Shown: positions 1 through 10,179 of the stretch, piece after piece
Layout of the letters: the number at the start of each line of letters is the position of its first letter
Numbering within the stretch: position 1 is the stretch's first letter
Assembly: GCA_038502395.1 (NCBI GenBank)
Contig: JARJIL010000007.1
Coordinates: forward strand, 13,881,821-13,945,820
Length of the DNA: 64,000 bases
Reading direction: 5' to 3'
From: Dittrichia graveolens
Taxonomy: Eukaryota; Streptophyta; Magnoliopsida; Asterales; Asteraceae
The notes under the pieces: model-generated
Told to the model about the DNA's origin: nothing
The model's input: the letters and a program-made list of their open reading frames with translations, nothing else
The model's database searches: none
Translations under genes and position numbers: made by a program

Positions 1-189
1 GGTGGCTATGTAACGTAATTTTGAACGGGGTAACTATGCAAATTTACTTACTTTTATTATTTTTAAAACATGTTAGTTGTTATGGCTATTGATTTTTTTA
101 AGATGGATGTGTGGGGGTGGAGGTGGTGCATTATATTAAATATATATTGTATCAATAATAATAATAATAAATAAGATATATAGTAATGA

Positions 190-450
190 GCGAAGATGAG
201 ATGCAATGGTTTTTAGATTAGATGCAATGTTTTTAAACAAAATGCAGCATTTCTAGAGTAGATGCAGTGTCTTTCTAAATGAGAAACATTAGATATTGTT
301 TATAAAATCACTATATCTAGCTTAAAATCACTATATTTTATCTAAAAAAGTATAGAGTTCGTTTATAAGTATTGCATCTTGATTAAAGGAATCAATGAAT
401 CTCATTTAAATATCACCGCATCTTGTTTAAAAATATCGCATCCGGCTTAA
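190..450. repeat. Inverted short repeats, MITE-like remnant
   Basis: Words of the type gatgcaatg plus ttttaaaca are repeated near 195-250 and recur in reverse-complement form (gcatcttgtttaaaaatat, cgcatc) near 375-435. The opposed clusters flank about 130 bp of AT-rich DNA. This is the look of a small foldback or MITE remnant with subterminal repeats. No coding potential was seen in 1-570, and the rest of the first 800 bases is AT-rich spacer with weak local repetition around 480-680. Confidence 0.35.
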
Positions 451-811
451 AATCACTACTTTTAAAGCCTAACACATATTTACTGCAATTTTAAGAAATA
501 AATTTATAGCAAATGAAAGATATAAATTAATGTTTGCCGAGGGATGATATAATTCAAGAAATAAACTTCTAAGATATGAATGAAAGTTTGCTAAAACTCA
601 ACCCATTTGATAATGGAAGAGGTAAATTTCAAGAGGTAAATTCAAATGAAAGATATAAAATCAAGTTTGATGAGGGAAGAAATAAAATCCAGCCGCAATT
701 CTTGACTTTTATTTCATTTCTACCGGCCAAACTTCAAACTCCTCTTCGTTCGCATGTTCGCAACTTAACAATCGTTCGCATCCGATCCCCACCCTATATA
801 TATATATATAT

Positions 812-1035
812 GAGAAGTTTTATTTGAGAACCGTTTTTATTGCGAGAACTATGAAAATAATCTTAGTCATTCATTTTGGATAATGGAACTCATAGATGAA
901 GAGCGTGGGGGGATTGAGTGTGACAGGTGCATGTAATAAATTCATGGGTGGACAATCCAATTAAAGGGGGGTAATTGGACGGCTAAGATTGGTTCTCACG
1001 GTTCTCGCAATAAAAACGGTTCTCAAATGAACTTT

Positions 1036-1039
<4 letters not shown>
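812..1039. mobile_element. TA-microsatellite MITE, family 1, copy 1
   Basis: A 0.23 kb non-coding element lies exactly between two (TA)n tracts (about 795-811 and 1040-1075). Its ends are inverted repeats built from gagaaccgtttttattgcg, with the right end reading as the reverse complement. The core contains the family-specific stretches aatcttagc, gatgaagagcgtgg and attcatgggtgg. Other family-1 copies occur at 1075, 1259, 1765, 2469 and 32702. No ORF of note, so it must depend on an enzyme supplied from elsewhere. Confidence 0.75.

Positions 1040-1075
<36 letters not shown>
1040..1075. repeat. (TA)n microsatellite
   Basis: An uninterrupted run of alternating T and A of about 35 bases separates two copies of the same MITE family and is probably the shared insertion target. 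Confidence 0.95.
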
Positions 1076-1078
<3 letters not shown>

Positions 1079-1234
1079 CCCCCTTCTTCAATTGGATTAC
1101 CCACCTATGAATTTCTTACATGCACTCTGCCACACCCAATCCCCCCACGCTCTTCATCCAAAAATTCCATTATCCAAAATGAACGGCTAAGATTGGTTCT
1201 CGCAATAAAAACGGTTCTCAAATGAACCCTCCCC
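1075..1234. mobile_element. TA-microsatellite MITE, family 1, copy 2 (truncated)
   Basis: This copy lacks the left inverted repeat and starts at the internal attcccccttcttcaattgg segment. The rest of the core (catgcactctgccacac, ctcttcatcc, ccattatccaaaatgaacgg) and the right terminal repeat ending in aaatgaaccctcccc are present. It is in the opposite orientation to copy 1 and abuts (TA)n tracts on both sides. Confidence 0.7.
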
Positions 1235-1258
1235 TATATAGATATATATATATATATA

Positions 1259-1477
1259 GACAAAAGTTAAACAAGAACTGTTTTTCGTACGAGAACCAAT
1301 CTTAGCCGTCAAATTCCCCCTCCTTCAATTGAATTGTCCACCCATAAATTCCTTACATGCACCCACACTCAATCCCCCCATGCTCTTCATCCATGAATTC
1401 CATTATCCAAAATGAACGGCCGAGATTGGTTCTCACAGTTCTCGTACGAAAAACAGTTCTCGTTTGAACTCTCCCCT
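1259..1477. mobile_element. TA-microsatellite MITE, family 1, copy 3
   Basis: A nearly complete copy. Left end aagttaaacaagaactg, then tttttcgtacgagaacc; right end is the reverse complement, finishing gtttgaactctcccc. Between them is the family-1 core. It is flanked by (TA)n on the left and a compound (TA)n(TG)n on the right. Confidence 0.75.
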
Positions 1478-1478
1478 G

Positions 1479-1513
<35 letters not shown>

Positions 1514-1514
<1 letters not shown>

Positions 1515-1732
1515 AAATATTCAATACAGTCCATATTTAATTCATAGTCCTGAGGGACTAATTTTAGCCCTTGGATCAACAACATCAATGGTCCAGATTG
1601 CATTTTAAAATTTTGGACGGAGTGGTATTTTTGTAATTTTTTGTAATTCACATGTGATACTTTTACAAATTACATGTGATTGTATACTGAATTTTAGGAC
1701 TATGTTTTTTATATGGACTATATTGAGCACAA

Positions 1733-1735
<3 letters not shown>
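1514..1735. mobile_element. Short MITE with tagtcc termini (family 4 type)
   Basis: A 0.22 kb element lies between (TG)n and (TA)n tracts. The left end reads ttcaatacagtccatattt then catagtcctgaggga; the right end aggactatg ... tatggactatattgagc is its inverted copy. It contains two copies of an acatgtgat palindromic motif. The ends match those of the 1.4 kb element at 39268-40691, so this looks like a short internally deleted relative. Non-coding. Confidence 0.7.
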
Positions 1736-1764
<29 letters not shown>

Positions 1765-1766
<2 letters not shown>

Positions 1767-1982
1767 AGAACTGTTTTTCGTACGAGAACCGCGAGAACCA
1801 ATCTTAGCCGTCCAATTCCCCCTTCTTCAATTAGATTTCTCACCCATGAATTCTTTACATGCACCCTACCACACTCAATCCCCCTATGCTCTTCATCCAT
1901 AAATTCCATTATCCAAAATAAACAACCAAGATTGGTTCTCGCAGTTCTTATACAAAAAATACTTCTCGTTTGAACCCTCCCC
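1765..1982. mobile_element. TA-microsatellite MITE, family 1, copy 4
   Basis: A complete family-1 copy. The left inverted repeat holds agagaactgtttttcgtacg and the right one ends ttctcgtttgaaccctcccc. (TA)n lies on the left and a compound (TA)n(GA)n on the right. Short open frames here read through the inverted repeat and TA tract and are not genes. Confidence 0.75.
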
Positions 1983-1999
1983 TATATATATATATATAG

Positions 2000-2038
<39 letters not shown>

Positions 2039-2041
<3 letters not shown>

Positions 2042-2435
2042 TTAGGATCAAATGAGAACACCTTTAAAATGCACGACAGTGAGAACTCTTTTGAGCCTTT
2101 GATTTCATCGATTGGATGGTTTAAAAATTGTCACATTTCTTTTGTACCTTTAATTTCATTGATCGGTTGTTTAAAAATTGCCATATTTTTTGATCATTTG
2201 TTTGACTATATACCTGATGCATCAATGCATACAAAGTTTGTGATCTGATGCATCAATGCATACAAATCTTTTAATTGTTAATATTATAGAAATAATTTTG
2301 ATTTTATGATTTAGGATGTAAACTTGACTTTTGGGTAGTTATGGGTGAACATGAACGTAAAGAAGAAATGTTAAATTACAAGTTTACCGAGGTTCTCACT
2401 GTCGTGCATTTTAAAAGGGTTCTCCCTTGAACCTC

Positions 2436-2439
<4 letters not shown>
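2039..2439. mobile_element. TA-microsatellite inverted-repeat element, family 2
   Basis: A 0.4 kb element lies between (GA)n/(TA)n on the left and (TA)n on the right. The left end carries atgagaacacctttaaaatg then cacgacagtgagaac; the right end is the inverted copy, gttctcactgtcgtgcattt then ttctcccttgaacctcaccc. The core differs from family 1, but the outermost motif (GGTTCA...GAGAA, read from the right end inward) is shared. It contains a direct repeat gatgcatcaatgcatacaaa near 2216 and 2246. No coding frame. Confidence 0.7.
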
Positions 2440-2468
<29 letters not shown>

Positions 2469-2471
<3 letters not shown>

Positions 2472-2650
2472 CCAATCTTAGCCGTTCATTTTGGATAATG
2501 GAAGTCATTGATGAAGAGCGTGGAGGGATTGGGTGTGGCAGGGTACATGTAAGGAATTCATGGGTGGGCAATCCAATTGAAGGAGGGGGAATTTGACGGC
2601 TAAGATTGGTTCTTGCGGTTCTCGCAATAATTCTCGAATGAACCTTTCAC
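2469..2650. mobile_element. TA-microsatellite MITE, family 1, copy 5 (left end shortened)
   Basis: It has the family-1 core in the same orientation as copy 1 (gaaccaatcttagccgttc, gatgaagagcgtgg, attcatgggtgggcaatcc) and a right terminal repeat ending gaatgaacctttcac. The outer part of the left repeat is missing and the element starts directly at a (TA)n tract. The right side is (TA)n(GA)n. Confidence 0.7.
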
Positions 2651-2678
2651 TATATATATATATATATAGAGAGAGAGA

Positions 2679-4723
2679 GGTTGGTTCATGCGAGAAGTAG
2701 TTTTTTTGCGAGAAGTGCGAGAAGCATTTTAGACCCTAGGATTATATCACTAACGGCCAAGATGAAGATTGGTAATTTTGTAATTACTTTAAAAACCATG
2801 CATGTTAATTAGAAGCCAAAAGGATAAGAATGTCTTTTTACAATCTACCAAAATCAAATCCTAATTAATAGCAACCAAATCAACGTAATTTAATATATAT
2901 CTCACCCTCTCTCTTCATTGTTTCAAAATCATCTGCCAAAAAATCAAAACCCTATCTCTTCCCACTCCCACCCCGTCAACTTCTTAATGCCGACACCCAC
3001 ATCACCTTCTCCCCTCTTTCTTAACACATCGCACTGAGGTTAAAGCTACCGTCGACAGGCACCCCTTCACCAAGCACCATCAACGATCTGTGGATAAAGC
3101 AACTGCTGTCGAGAACCCTTTACCGAGCACGACCATCACCATGGATGTCAGCCTCCCTCTCTATTCTCTGAGCACCTTGTATCAAGCATACATGCAGGCT
3201 GCAACCATCACAACCTGTAACAAGAAAATTGAGCCGCCGACGTAGAAAATAATTCGATTGTTGAATGGAAAATGGTGCTGATATTTTTTTCTTTATTTTT
3301 TGAGTCTGTGAGGGTGTTGAATTTTTTATTCAAATCTAAATTCAAATGGTGTTGATTTCTTTATTCAAATCTAAAAAATAGTTATGTCAAGGTGTTGATT
3401 CTTTTTTTGGAATCTTGAAAATGGTGCTCATATATTTTTTTTCTAGAAATGAGGCTAGGAACCTTGTGAGGGAGGTTAGATGATGTTGGTTGATTTTTCT
3501 GTCTTCTCTTTAGATCTTTACTTTGTTTTTTTGTTTAGATTTGTGATTTTTTATATTGTTATAAAAGTTCATCGGTGCACAAGATATAAAATTTTGATTT
3601 TTTTTAGTTTCGTTATCATTCTTGATTGGCTCCTCCCCCCCCCCCCCCCCTCTTTGCAAATCTATAGAAGATGAACCACTACCTATATAAGACTTTCTAT
3701 CACCATTTCCCTCCCCCTCTTCACCGCCAATTTCCACATTCAAAGGTATGTTCGGTCTACAAGGTTAATTTGGCACTAGAGGTGTGTCGAGCACCGATTT
3801 CCTTGTCCAACAACTTAAACAATCCAAGAGCTCAAATGTGTTCTTCACCTTTGTATTGTTTATACTTTGTTTATCATTAAGTATTTACCTTGTTCAATAA
3901 TAAACAACGATTGATTTTTTTTTGTTTATGGCTTGTTCATCACTATTAGAAATAAAGATTTTTTTTATTTGGTTGTTTATGACTTGTTAAGTAGTGAACA
4001 CAAACAATGGAGATAAAGTACGATTGATTGTTTAGTAATGAATATGTTTCTTATATATAATGAAAAAACACATTATGTTCATTAGTGAATAAGCATTGAG
4101 GGATTACGATAAACGGTGAAACAATTTAAATGGGTTTCCTTTTAAAAAAATTCTTTACTGAACAAAAGAAGATTACTAAACACATTGTACTCAGCCGTAT
4201 AAAAAATTGAATAACCCAGATCATCTTCATTAGTAAATAAACAATTTAAAGCATTAAAAAAAGGTATGAAAACTATGAATTGAATAAGTGAATAAGCAGT
4301 AGTGAACCAAAAACATCATGTTCATTAGTGAATCAGCATTAAGGGATTACGATAAACACATTATGTTCATTAGTGAATAAGCATGACGGGATTACAATAA
4401 TAAGTTAAACGATTTAAATGGGTGTTAATTTAAAAAATTCTTACGTTGAACAAAAAAAGATTACTATAAACATTGAACGTAGCCATATATAAGATCTCCG
4501 CTAAAATTAGATAACATCAAAGTTTGAAAAATTCAAATCTAGAAAAGGAAATGAGAGATTTTAGGGATTTATTAATTTAAACATTAATTATATAAAAAAA
4601 TGTGTAAAAAGACATCATTAACCTTTTGAATTAAATAAACAATAAATAAATACTAATAAAAATGAGTGGTTAGAAATGTTTCTCGCACTTTTCGCAAAAA
4701 TAAGTCTTCTCGCATGAACCCTC

Positions 4724-4726
<3 letters not shown>
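2679..4726. mobile_element. Large (2.05 kb) TA/GA-flanked inverted-repeat element, family 3
   Basis: Left terminus: ggttggttcatgcgagaagt followed by a T run and gcgagaagtgcgagaagcat. Right terminus: its inverted counterpart, atttctcgcacttttcgc ... cttctcgcatgaaccctccc. The arms are about 50 bp with some mismatches. The element is bounded by (TA)n(GA)n at 2651-2679 and by (TA)n at 4727-4791. The interior shows C-rich coding-like sequence at 2940-3240 and a run of about 16 C at 3633-3650, but no frame longer than about 100 codons and no transposase motif. Directly repeated phrases such as cattatgttcattagtgaat occur near 4070, 4315 and 4360. It is a non-autonomous element. Confidence 0.65.
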
Positions 4727-4789
<63 letters not shown>

Positions 4790-4791
4790 CT
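4727..4791. repeat. (TA)n microsatellite
   Basis: About 30 TA units form the right border of the 2.05 kb element. Confidence 0.95.
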
Positions 4792-5287
4792 ATATATATA
4801 AAAAGAGCTTCATATCTCTTTAATTGACACATGTTACATAAATAGTATGAAGCTATTTCTCTCTTTCCTTCAACTATTCTCTCCATAAGTTCATTCCTCT
4901 TTGTCCTCAAGTAAAACTTTTTTTTTTTTGATTTATTTTGTTTACACAATCTTGCAAATCTTTTGCCCTCTTTTGATGGCTCCCCTAATCACAAAATCAG
5001 TTACTAGATTTGGTATGCATAATCCATTATATCTTTACTTCAATTTGTTAGTAATATTTTATTAAATGACCGAAACTTTTATTGTTGTTCTCTCATTAGA
5101 CATTTAAATTCTAAGTCATCAACCTTCAAAATGATTGTACTTTGCATATCCTATATAAACATTATATAGGACTGCAAAAGATATATCAAAGAAAACATTA
5201 TCTCCTTCATAATATATTGCTTTTCGCTTTTATATGGCAAGTAGAGTGGGTTTATAACTCAATTAGTTAATAACATCAAAACCATAA

Positions 5288-5608
5288 CTTAAAAATAAGG
5301 GTAAATTACATGAAAATACAATGAACTTTGTCTTAATTATCATTGTATACAATCAAGTTTATTTTAAAAAAAATAATACAATCAACTTTTATAATACTCT
5401 CATTGTATACAAGTTGTTGTATACAATGAAAATTATAGAAAAGGTCATTGTATATAATGGTAGCTAAATACTAGACACAGAAAAAAGTTGTTTGCATACA
5501 ATAAGTAAATTATGAAAGTTGGTTGTATTATTTTTAAGAATTTAAAGTTGATTGTATATAATGATAATTAAAGCAAAGTTAACTATATTTTCATGCATTT
5601 TGCCCTAA
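5288..5608. mobile_element. MITE with cattgtatacaa palindromes
   Basis: The left end gggtaaattacatgaaaat and right end tattttcatgcattttgccc are inverted relatives. Subterminal and internal copies of cattgtatacaa and ttgtatataatg alternate in both orientations, so the strand can fold along its length. Related sequence is found at about 49680-49905, 53420-53640 and 53652-53998. Non-coding. The remainder of 4800-6120 is AT-rich spacer. Confidence 0.6.
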
Positions 5609-6119
5609 AAATAAAGATTTAGTTTCATCAGCAACGAAGCTTGAAGAAAATTCAATGGTGTTAGGATGAACTTTTAAATATAAAATCTCTATGGTTACAT
5701 TTGTTCTACAACTACCCATTATTATTTTGTTTACCTTATGCTCTCAAATTATTGAAAAAAGGAGACGAAATTTGATTCATCCTTTCTGAAATCTTCATGA
5801 TATCCGAGTAAGAATAATGATATGATCATGATAAACAATGTTATTTATTTGATATTTTGTAGTTTGCCTTAACTCGACCCAAACCAGTTTTGACCCACTA
5901 CCCAACTTGGTTCATTCATTTATTTTTCTAAAGCTTATTCATGTTATATTGTTGTTTGCTGTAATTTGCCAACTCTATCGAACAAAATTGATTTTCTTAT
6001 CAGGTTCTCATATGAGAACGACAATCACCAATATTACGACTATAACTTGATTATCATTATGATGTTTTTAATTTTGAATTTTATTACCATCAATGGAACA
6101 ACTAACATTAACTGATTAA

Positions 6120-6160
6120 CATATATGGGCCGTGCGTATGCACGGCCGAGACCATAACTA

Positions 6161-6161
<1 letters not shown>
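6120..6161 (+). mobile_element. Helitron 3' terminus
   Basis: A perfect hairpin, ggccgtgcgtatgcacggcc (6129-6147), is followed by a short spacer and CTAG ending at 6161, then T. A hairpin a few bases before CTRR, with insertion before T, is the hallmark of Helitron 3' ends. The matching 5' TC end was not located. The element ends directly in the following (TA)n tract, so it appears to have inserted into TA repeats. Confidence 0.65.

Positions 6162-6224
<63 letters not shown>
6162..6224. repeat. (TA)n microsatellite
   Basis: More than 60 bases of TA repeats directly follow the Helitron CTAG end. Confidence 0.95.
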
Positions 6225-6227
<3 letters not shown>

Positions 6228-6559
6228 AGCAATGAAGCATGTTCAAGTAAGAGATTTAATTAGGTAACATCTTCAAGGGCTCCATATATTTATAGTCAAC
6301 TTTGATGACATTGTGACATTGCGTGGCACAATGTCATAATATCATTTAAATCTTGGTCACTTACCTACTTGAATTCGTTAAGAATCACATGTCTTATGTT
6401 CATTATCATTATTCGTGACATATGAAAATTATAACCTCATGAATGAGAGAATGTAACAAAAGACAAAGAAATGTAAATATATTACAATCTAAATTTACAG
6501 AATGCAAATCCCATAAAAAAATCTGCAAATCAAACGTCCCCTTAAAGGAAGTCTCATGC

Positions 6560-7598
6560 TAAATCACCACCAATGTATTCCTCTTTTGATCATGATTGCT
6601 ACATTTTGTGCTTGATGTTAGCCCCCTGTATGTTAAGCATGTCTCAGCGTCATTATGCAAAATTGTTGAATTGAGAAATTGATTCTCATCATCTATTATA
6701 CAAAATTGATTATTTAACCCACATTCAAGTATGCTAATAGTTGTAGCAAATGCCGAGATACTTGAATAATTGGTTAAATTCTTCCGATGAAACCCGTACG
6801 AGGTTAAAGAAACCACTCGTTTTCCTTTTTTTTTCCAACCGGGCGTGCCGGTTAAACAAATTCAACTCATTTTCGTTATCAGTTTCTTGTTCGAGGGGAT
6901 GTGCTTGCCCGTCCGAGAAAGTGTTGGAGTCGGACGTTTGAACCATACGAAGGCAGTGATGGAACGGGATCTCATTTTGGAGAAGCTCGAATGATCTCTC
7001 ATACATGTTCAAAGACAAAATTGGTGTTGTAAATCTTCCTACATTGTATATAGGCGTTTTTCTTGATGTCTAGGTCGCTTTATCCACTTTTACGGCTCGT
7101 CACCAAGTTGTTGTATATCCCATTGAACGCCCCCACTGGCTTGTTCAACGTTTTATGTTTTGAGTTGAGTTAGTGGTTGGTGCGGTGAGCTTTCCCCGTT
7201 TCTTTGTGGACGCAATCCACAAAACAGTTTCCAAAGGAAGTGCTTTTTTTTGCAAGTTTCAGAACTTGGTTGTCTTCGAAAACATCGACCCACCCTTTAG
7301 CCAAAGCGACCTCCTCCTTGGGAGTCCATTTGGTGTTGGGTTCGCGTCTTTTTTCCCGGTAGCTTTTGTCGCGATCCGGACGCGGGTTGGGTGGCGGGAA
7401 TAGGTTAGGTCTCCGGTATGGCGTCAACACCGTGTTGTATCTCGAGTTAGGTCTGGGGAACGGATAGAGACTAGTTAGTATACCTAAACTCGTTATAGGA
7501 AACTTGGGTAGAAAAGTTGGGATTTTAGTAGGAGATTGATTGCAGCTCATATTGTATTGAGGGCTAGGGAGGTCGTAGAGTTGCGGTGGAGCAAACAT
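6560..7598 (-). pseudogene. PIF/Harbinger-associated Myb/trihelix-like ORF, degenerate
   Basis: The 7598-7170 segment encodes a proline-rich N-terminus followed by KWTPKEEVALAKGWVDV, the start of the SANT/trihelix-like domain seen in plant proteins often labelled glutathione S-transferase T3-like or NAM-associated. In PIF/Harbinger transposons this is the DNA-binding ORF that works with the transposase. Downstream, after stops and frame changes, LNSKHKTLNKPVGAFNGIYN (about 7140-7080) and RKTSGFF-type fragments continue the same family. The frame is broken repeatedly, so it is not functional. No transposase lies next to it here; two Harbinger transposase relics sit 12-15 kb away. Confidence 0.6.
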
Positions 7599-7914
7599 TG
7601 GGTTGGGTATGTAATGCGTTAAAAGACGGAGTCGGTAAACGGTTTTTTGATCGAGATTAGTTTGGGAGAGAATGAGTAGAAGTATTGGTGTAAAATGGTT
7701 AAAAAATAAGGTGTTTTTATAAAGTGGGTAAAAAAATTGTTTAAACAGTCAAAGAGCATTGCTCCCTCCTCCTTGAAACCATGCAACAGTAACTCTCTCT
7801 TTACCACAGACCGCATTCCATCGCCGAAGGAATTTTGAAATCCTCGATACCGATCATAGGTGTTAAAAAATGTAAGTTCTACCAAAGAGGCTTGGCCTAC
7901 AGTATTGGAGTTTA

Positions 7915-8134
7915 AAAATCGTGCTTCCCAACCTCATTCCTATAACCATCGAGATGGAGAAAGGGTAATACTCCTCCTGGGCTGAACTTTCTAAGATTCA
8001 TTGCGGAGCCTTCCAAGTTATCGATCTCATCATTCCACCACCGTCATCCTCTGATAAAGACACAGCCACTCATGATGATCTATGGTCTCGTATCGATGTC
8101 ATTGTTCTCCGATGGATCTACGGTACCATCGCTT
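7915..8134 (+). pseudogene. Copia gag, 5' part (element split by an insertion)
   Basis: The translation contains YSSWAELSKIHCGAFQVID and a following DDLWSRIDVIVLRWIYGTI, typical of the N-terminal gag of plant Ty1/copia elements. A stop precedes the YSSW motif. The frame ends at about 8134 and resumes at about 9533 after a foreign insertion. It is part of one dead element reaching to about 14830. Confidence 0.7.
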
Positions 8135-9532
8135 AATCTATATATTTCACGCGTTATCTTAATATTTAAAGGCTTATATTTTACGAAAATAAGATAAATG
8201 GTACTTAATTTATGCTTTTGTGGATATCAAGTTGCAAAATTTCAATGGTGAGAAGTTAAAGCGGAAAAAGACTCGAGTTTTAAAGAAAAATAAAAAAGTT
8301 AGAAAAATGAAGAACGAGACTCGTTCAAGCTAAAAACGAGTCGCGTCCGTACAGATAATGTCTAACAAGTCAGGCGAACATCTCGCCGCGTCCAAGGGTA
8401 CAACACGTCGCGTCTTCGGCCGAATTCAAAATGTATTTAAACACTTGATGTGATCCAAACAAGGGATAGCTTTCACTTTGGCCAACCTTAGGAGTTCCAG
8501 AGGCGACGATTTGGAGATCTGGAGTATGTTTTTGCTTGAAGCTTGAATATTTTTCATTGGGAAGTGAAGATTGGAAGCTTTCATCATTGATTTACAAATG
8601 GTTAGCTATTACAATCATGTTTAGCCTACTTTATTTGTATTTCGGTTGTTGTAATTTTCTGATTATGGGCTAAAACTTTGTAATATTTACTTAGACATGA
8701 TGAACCTTTGATATTTGGCTTGATTTCAACGATTTGGATAATATGAAATGATATATTTTTATGTTTAGCTTTTTCAAATATCTAAATGTGTTAAAGTTTC
8801 TGAATTTATGCCTATTTCTATGTTTTCATAGGTTAGATGACCATTCTATCTATGTAAGCTTTAATCATGAGTTTCTATGACAATTAAGATTCATGACTAA
8901 TGATTGACTAAATCCTAGGGTTAGGTTATAAAGAATTAAACTTTAACGTGTATGCAATTGCATGTGATGACCATTCAATGTTAATTGATTGATTTTGCAA
9001 CTTAAACAAATCAATAGATTAAGTCTAGTATAATACAAATAAATTGACTAGTTATAAGAATAGTTAAAGTCATCGTCATTAGGTTAATGTTTCTGTAACT
9101 ACAGGGCTAGTAAGTCTGACCATAAGATCTAGCCAATTTAAGAAGCGGTATAAGATTACATTTTATCCATTGTACTTCCGTTGAAATATACTAAATTGAA
9201 ACTGGAATTCTAAAGTCTAAATTGTTTAAATTCAAAGTTGCTTGCTTTATTTGCTTTTCTAGCTTCTAATCATTGTCGCGTGTTTTTAGGATTAAAGTTC
9301 GGAACTTGATTTCTTTTAGGTTGAAATCATAGAAATCCCCCTTTTACTGCTTTTTAGGTAGTTTAGTAGTTAATTAATTTTATTATATATAAAATCAAAC
9401 CTGTTCCCCTCGAGTTTGACACCCGTACTTATTTTCTATACCACGATACGGTTAGATTCTATTGTCTATTGTGTTATAGTCATACTAAATAACTCGGATT
9501 TTATAAATATAAAACTGGTATGTAAAACGTAC
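8135..9532 (+). mobile_element. LTR-like insertion inside copia gag
   Basis: This 1.4 kb non-coding block interrupts the copia gag frame. It holds a GC-rich patch with gtcgcgtc-type words (8326-8425), a long AT-rich middle, and near its end a cgagtttgacacccgtactt segment of the kind found near the 3' end of Ty3-type LTRs. A long part (about 8640-9010) is homologous, in opposite orientation, to 47100-47480 (shared words: gattatgggctaaa, cataggttaga, caattgcatgtgatga). It is probably a solo LTR or fragment. No clear target duplication was found, so the borders are approximate. Confidence 0.5.
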
Positions 9533-10090
9533 ATCAACCTCGTTGGCCAATATCTTTCAAAATAATCGTAACTCAAGGGTTGGGCTCTATATCTTGAAAA
9601 CAAGTTCTCAGATACCTACCTTGACAATTTCTCCAATGTTTATGCTTATTGTCAAGAATTAAAGATCATATCCGATCAACTAGCCAACGTCGGAGCACCG
9701 GTTGAACAACAGCGCCTAGTTCTGCAACTCATCGTTGGCCTCAATGAACAATATGATGGAATGACAATGATGATACGGCAAACCAATACTCTTCTGGATT
9801 TTTATGAGGCCCATTCAAAACTTATTCTTGTAGAAACAAGGAAAGCCAACCAGGCCACCACCGCCGCCACTTCAGCTAAGACTACCCTCCATGTCGCCAC
9901 CGCCACTAGAGAACCCAAACATCTCCTGCCTCCTTCACAATCCAATACTTGATCACAAGGTTTATATCAGCACTCTCGTGGCCGTGGTCGGGGAAGAGGC
10001 TCCTCAAACTTCCAACACTCCCCTTGGAATTCCAATACATCTTGGACCTAGCCTTTACAATCCATCTCCTTCTTTAGGTAATTTAGGTGC
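9533..10090 (+). pseudogene. Copia gag, 3' part with RGRGRG linker
   Basis: Resumes the gag frame with LANIFQNNRNSR, then LENKFSDTYLDNFSNVYAYC, DQLANVGAPVEQQRLVLQLI and a final LLDFYEAHSKLILVETRKAN. This order matches the UBN2-type gag of plant copia elements. It is followed by an RGRGRGSS basic linker in another frame, which marks a frameshift near 9950. Confidence 0.75.
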
Positions 10091-10179
10091 TTAACCAACA
10101 TCACCATATGCTCCATCTAGTGTAGGATCCACACTAACCGACATTGAGTAGGTTTTACACATAATGTCACTCAATCCCG

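Noticed and set aside
4653..6246. Minus-strand open frames reading Ile-Tyr repeats (4653-4949 and 6040-6246)
   Set aside because: They are translations of (TA)n tracts joined to unrelated flanks; no family or start context.
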